Below the pieces are notes generated by a model. It made no database searches and had not been told where the DNA came from. It saw only the letters and a list, made by a program, of their open reading frames with translations. DNA of 5,387 nt. Source: an uncultured Bacilli bacterium (GTDB lineage Bacteria > Bacillota_I > Bacilli_A > RF39 > UBA660). Location: positions 1 to 5,387 of the forward strand of contig CANROL010000086.1 of assembly GCA_947632255.1 (NCBI GenBank), given 5' to 3'. The position numbers were made by a program, and so were the translations under genes. This document shows, piece by piece, positions 3,976 to 5,387 of the stretch (within the stretch, counting starts at the first letter, position 1; each line of letters begins with the position of its first letter).

Positions 3976-5040
3976 TCATCCTAAAGAAAAACTCTTTTCT
4001 TCAACATTAATGATATCATTGGGAGTAGGTAAAGTCATCTCTAATTGTAGTTTTTTTAAATAAGCATTATAGGCATCAACAAATAATTTATAATTTTCTA
4101 TTCCATAATTTTTAATTAATTCTTTAATTTTTTCCATATAAGGTCTACTATGTAAATTAGTAGATAAATCATTTGTTAAATTACTTGGAGCATTCATATT
4201 AATTAAAAGTTTATTTAAAAAATTTAATATATAATAGTCTTGCACTTTCCAAGCTTTATCTATTTCATCTTTAACACTTTCTAATTTAGCTACTTCATCA
4301 TTATTTCCAGTTAAAAGATTATAATATAATACTTCTGCTTTATTATAATCATGAGCAATTTTACTTATAAGTTTTAGTTGTTCTTCACTTGTATTTGAAG
4401 GCATAAAACCACCATATTTTCGTGATAAAGTTAAATCTTCTGGAATATATCTCCCGCTGTTTTTAAGTTCATTAGTTATTGCCTCTTTTAAACTACCTTC
4501 AAATATCTTAACTTGTAAATTCAAATTATTTAATTTTTCTTTTTCTTGTTCAGATAATTCTAAATATTTTGATTTAGCTATTAAAATAATGGCTTCTGGT
4601 GATAAATAAACATCACCTTGAATAGCCGTATCAGTAGGGACAAGTGATACAACATTATCAATATGATTTACAAGTGGTTCAATTATCCCACAAACTTTAT
4701 TAGAAAATGTATTATTCCCAAATCCATGTTCATTATCATCAGGACAAATTCCATTTAAAGAAAACAAAATACAAGAATTATAATCAGAAACATAAGGCAA
4801 ATATTGTTTTAAAGTTATAGCAGCTTTAGCAACCATATTATCATAGTAATCTTCTTCAAACATTTTAGTAGGATCCATTGGTTCAATAATTTTTAATTCT
4901 CTTAATAAATCACTTATTACTGCCGAGAATTCACCACTTATATTTTTACACAAATAAGGAACATTACTAATTGGTTTTATAATACCATCAAAAGGAATAA
5001 TATTAGTTGCTCTAACCAAAGCTATATTATTAATATCCAC
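3976..5040 (-). CDS. Conserved-looking soluble protein of unknown function, 354 residues
   Basis: I do not recognise a named family. The start is taken as GTG 5040 because AGAGGTGA (5053-5046) is spaced five bases from it, while the earlier GTG at 5049 lies in that motif. The protein has no signal peptide or transmembrane helix and is probably cytoplasmic. The N-terminal half looks like an ordered domain: ALVRATNIIPFDGIIKP (7-23), the Asp-Asn-Glu-His-Gly-Phe-Gly-Asn-Asn stretch (102-110), and SLVPTDTAIQGDVYLSPEAI (132-151), with Cys31, 90, 99 and 117. The C-terminal half (about 215-335) is helical and Lys/Glu/Leu-rich, with Tyr-rich stretches near 230-245 and 310-330. It lies between tsaD and rplK, 67 bases after tsaD, behind a 20-bp palindrome, and ends at TGA before its own terminator. 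Context gives no clear function. Confidence 0.8.
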   Translation of the reverse strand: MDINNIALVRATNIIPFDGIIKPISNVPYLCKNISGEFSAVISDLLRELKIIEPMDPTKMFEEDYYDNMVAKAAITLKQYLPYVSDYNSCILFSLNGICPDDNEHGFGNNTFSNKVCGIIEPLVNHIDNVVSLVPTDTAIQGDVYLSPEAIILIAKSKYLELSEQEKEKLNNLNLQVKIFEGSLKEAITNELKNSGRYIPEDLTLSRKYGGFMPSNTSEEQLKLISKIAHDYNKAEVLYYNLLTGNNDEVAKLESVKDEIDKAWKVQDYYILNFLNKLLINMNAPSNLTNDLSTNLHSRPYMEKIKELIKNYGIENYKLFVDAYNAYLKKLQLEMTLPTPNDIINVEEKSFSLG

Positions 5041-5045
5041 ATTTA

Positions 5046-5053
5046 TCACCTCT
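5046..5053 (-). promoter_or_regulatory. Start-deciding Shine-Dalgarno of the 354-residue gene
   Basis: AGAGGTGA ends five bases before GTG 5040. An ATG at 5041-5039 is in another frame and meets a stop after six codons. The GTG at 5049-5047 lies inside the motif. Confidence 0.7.
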
Positions 5054-5075
5054 AATTTTAATTTAATTTTGTTAG

Positions 5076-5095
5076 TTTCACATATTTATGTGAAA
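5076..5095. repeat. 20-bp palindrome, possible operator
   Basis: TTTCACATA (5076-5084) and TATGTGAAA (5087-5095) are exact inverted 9-base arms around TT. It lies between the tsaD stop and the next gene, 35 bases before that gene's start codon. No T-run follows on either strand, so a terminator is unlikely; a binding site for a dimeric regulator is more likely. No convincing -35/-10 pair was found beside it. Confidence 0.6.
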
Positions 5096-5107
5096 TCGAT
5101 AACTGTT

Positions 5108-5387
5108 TTAACATAAATCCCCATTACTAGAAGCATTTAAAGTATAATCACTAAATTCTTTTTTTAAATATAAAGGATAAGCGGCCGCTCCAATCATGGC
5201 CGCATTATCAGTACAATAAAGAAGACGAGGTATAAATAGTTCGGCATCATATTTAGTACATAATTTTTGCATTTCTTCTTTTAAATAATTATTGGCAGAT
5301 ACACCACCAGCCACAACTAAACGTTTAATATTAGTTTCTTTAAAGGCTTTTTCTACTTTTCGTACTAATTCATCTATTGCTACATCT
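5108..5387 (-). CDS. tsaD: tRNA N6-threonylcarbamoyladenosine synthase TsaD, C-terminal part
   Basis: The frame enters from the right edge (first whole codon 5386-5384) and gives 92 residues to TAA 5110-5108; the N-terminal two thirds are outside the window. TsaD (also Gcp/YgjD) transfers the threonylcarbamoyl group to A37 of tRNAs that read ANN codons, working with TsaB and TsaE on the adenylate made by TsaC. Visible are LVVAGGVSANNYLKEEM (23-39 of the fragment), the ATPase-fold glycine motif, and IPRLLYCTDNAAMIGAAAY (52-70), whose Asp is the third metal ligand beside the N-terminal His pair. The last ten or so residues (TLNASSNGDLC) are not distinctive. It is immediately upstream of the 354-residue gene; no terminator separates them, so co-transcription is possible. 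Confidence 0.93.
   Translation of the reverse strand, partial: DVAIDELVRKVEKAFKETNIKRLVVAGGVSANNYLKEEMQKLCTKYDAELFIPRLLYCTDNAAMIGAAAYPLYLKKEFSDYTLNASSNGDLC

Noticed and set aside
3865..3978. After the TGA stop of the 354-residue gene the same frame stays open for 37 codons to TAG 3864-3862, which could suggest TGA read as Trp or stop readthrough.
   Set aside because: The extension covers the terminator and the rplK promoter and has no protein-like motifs. All Trp codons checked in the window are TGG. A standard TGA stop is the simpler reading.
5076..5095. The palindrome as the tsaD terminator.
   Set aside because: The minus-strand sequence after the hairpin is CTAACAAAATT with no T-run, so intrinsic termination is not supported.

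Overview
The window is strongly AT-rich. It has purine-rich AGGAGG-type ribosome binding sites, sigma-A-like promoters (TTGNNN-17-TATAAT) and TGG tryptophan codons, and it uses TAA, TAG and TGA as stops. Together with the ribosomal-protein leaders this suggests a low-GC Firmicute, probably a small-genome uncultured Bacilli or Mollicutes-related lineage that keeps the standard genetic code. No species can be named from the sequence alone.

Layout: all genes are on the minus strand except the first. At the left edge (1-143, plus) is the C-terminus of an ABC transporter permease of the FtsX/MacB type, followed by a hairpin terminator that can serve both strands. Reading the minus strand from the right edge, the order is: the C-terminal third of tsaD (tRNA t6A synthesis); a 20-bp palindrome and a 354-residue protein I do not recognise; then rplK-rplA (L11, L1) and rplJ-rplL (L10, L7/L12), which make the L1 arm, GTPase centre and stalk of the 50S subunit. 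After the rplL terminator come three small membrane-anchored proteins. Two of these are pilin-like paralogues sharing a Cys-Asp-Gly-Tyr ... Tyr-Ile-Lys-Cys C-terminus.

Regulation is the most readable part. The rplK leader (about 3770-3864) carries a 5' hairpin and an asymmetric-loop hairpin of the L1-binding type. The rplJ leader (2286-2393) carries an L10-leader core followed by a terminator hairpin whose 5' arm can pair alternatively with the core's 3' flank, which is an attenuator. The rplJ promoter is a perfect TTGACA-17-TATAAT match with its -35 inside the last codons of rplA. The rplK promoter overlaps the terminator of the preceding gene. Two of the small membrane-protein genes have promoters so close to their Shine-Dalgarno sequences that their mRNAs would have leaders of only about 10 nt.

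Four starts were moved from the longest ORF to the start with the correctly spaced Shine-Dalgarno: 1001, 1316, 3768 and 5040. The least understood items are the 354-residue gene with its palindrome, the paired pilin-like proteins, and the 60-residue acidic tail on L11. I see no CRISPR, insertion sequence, tRNA or rRNA. No gene-free stretch exceeds 300 bases; the largest (3769-3975) holds a terminator, a promoter and the L1 leader.
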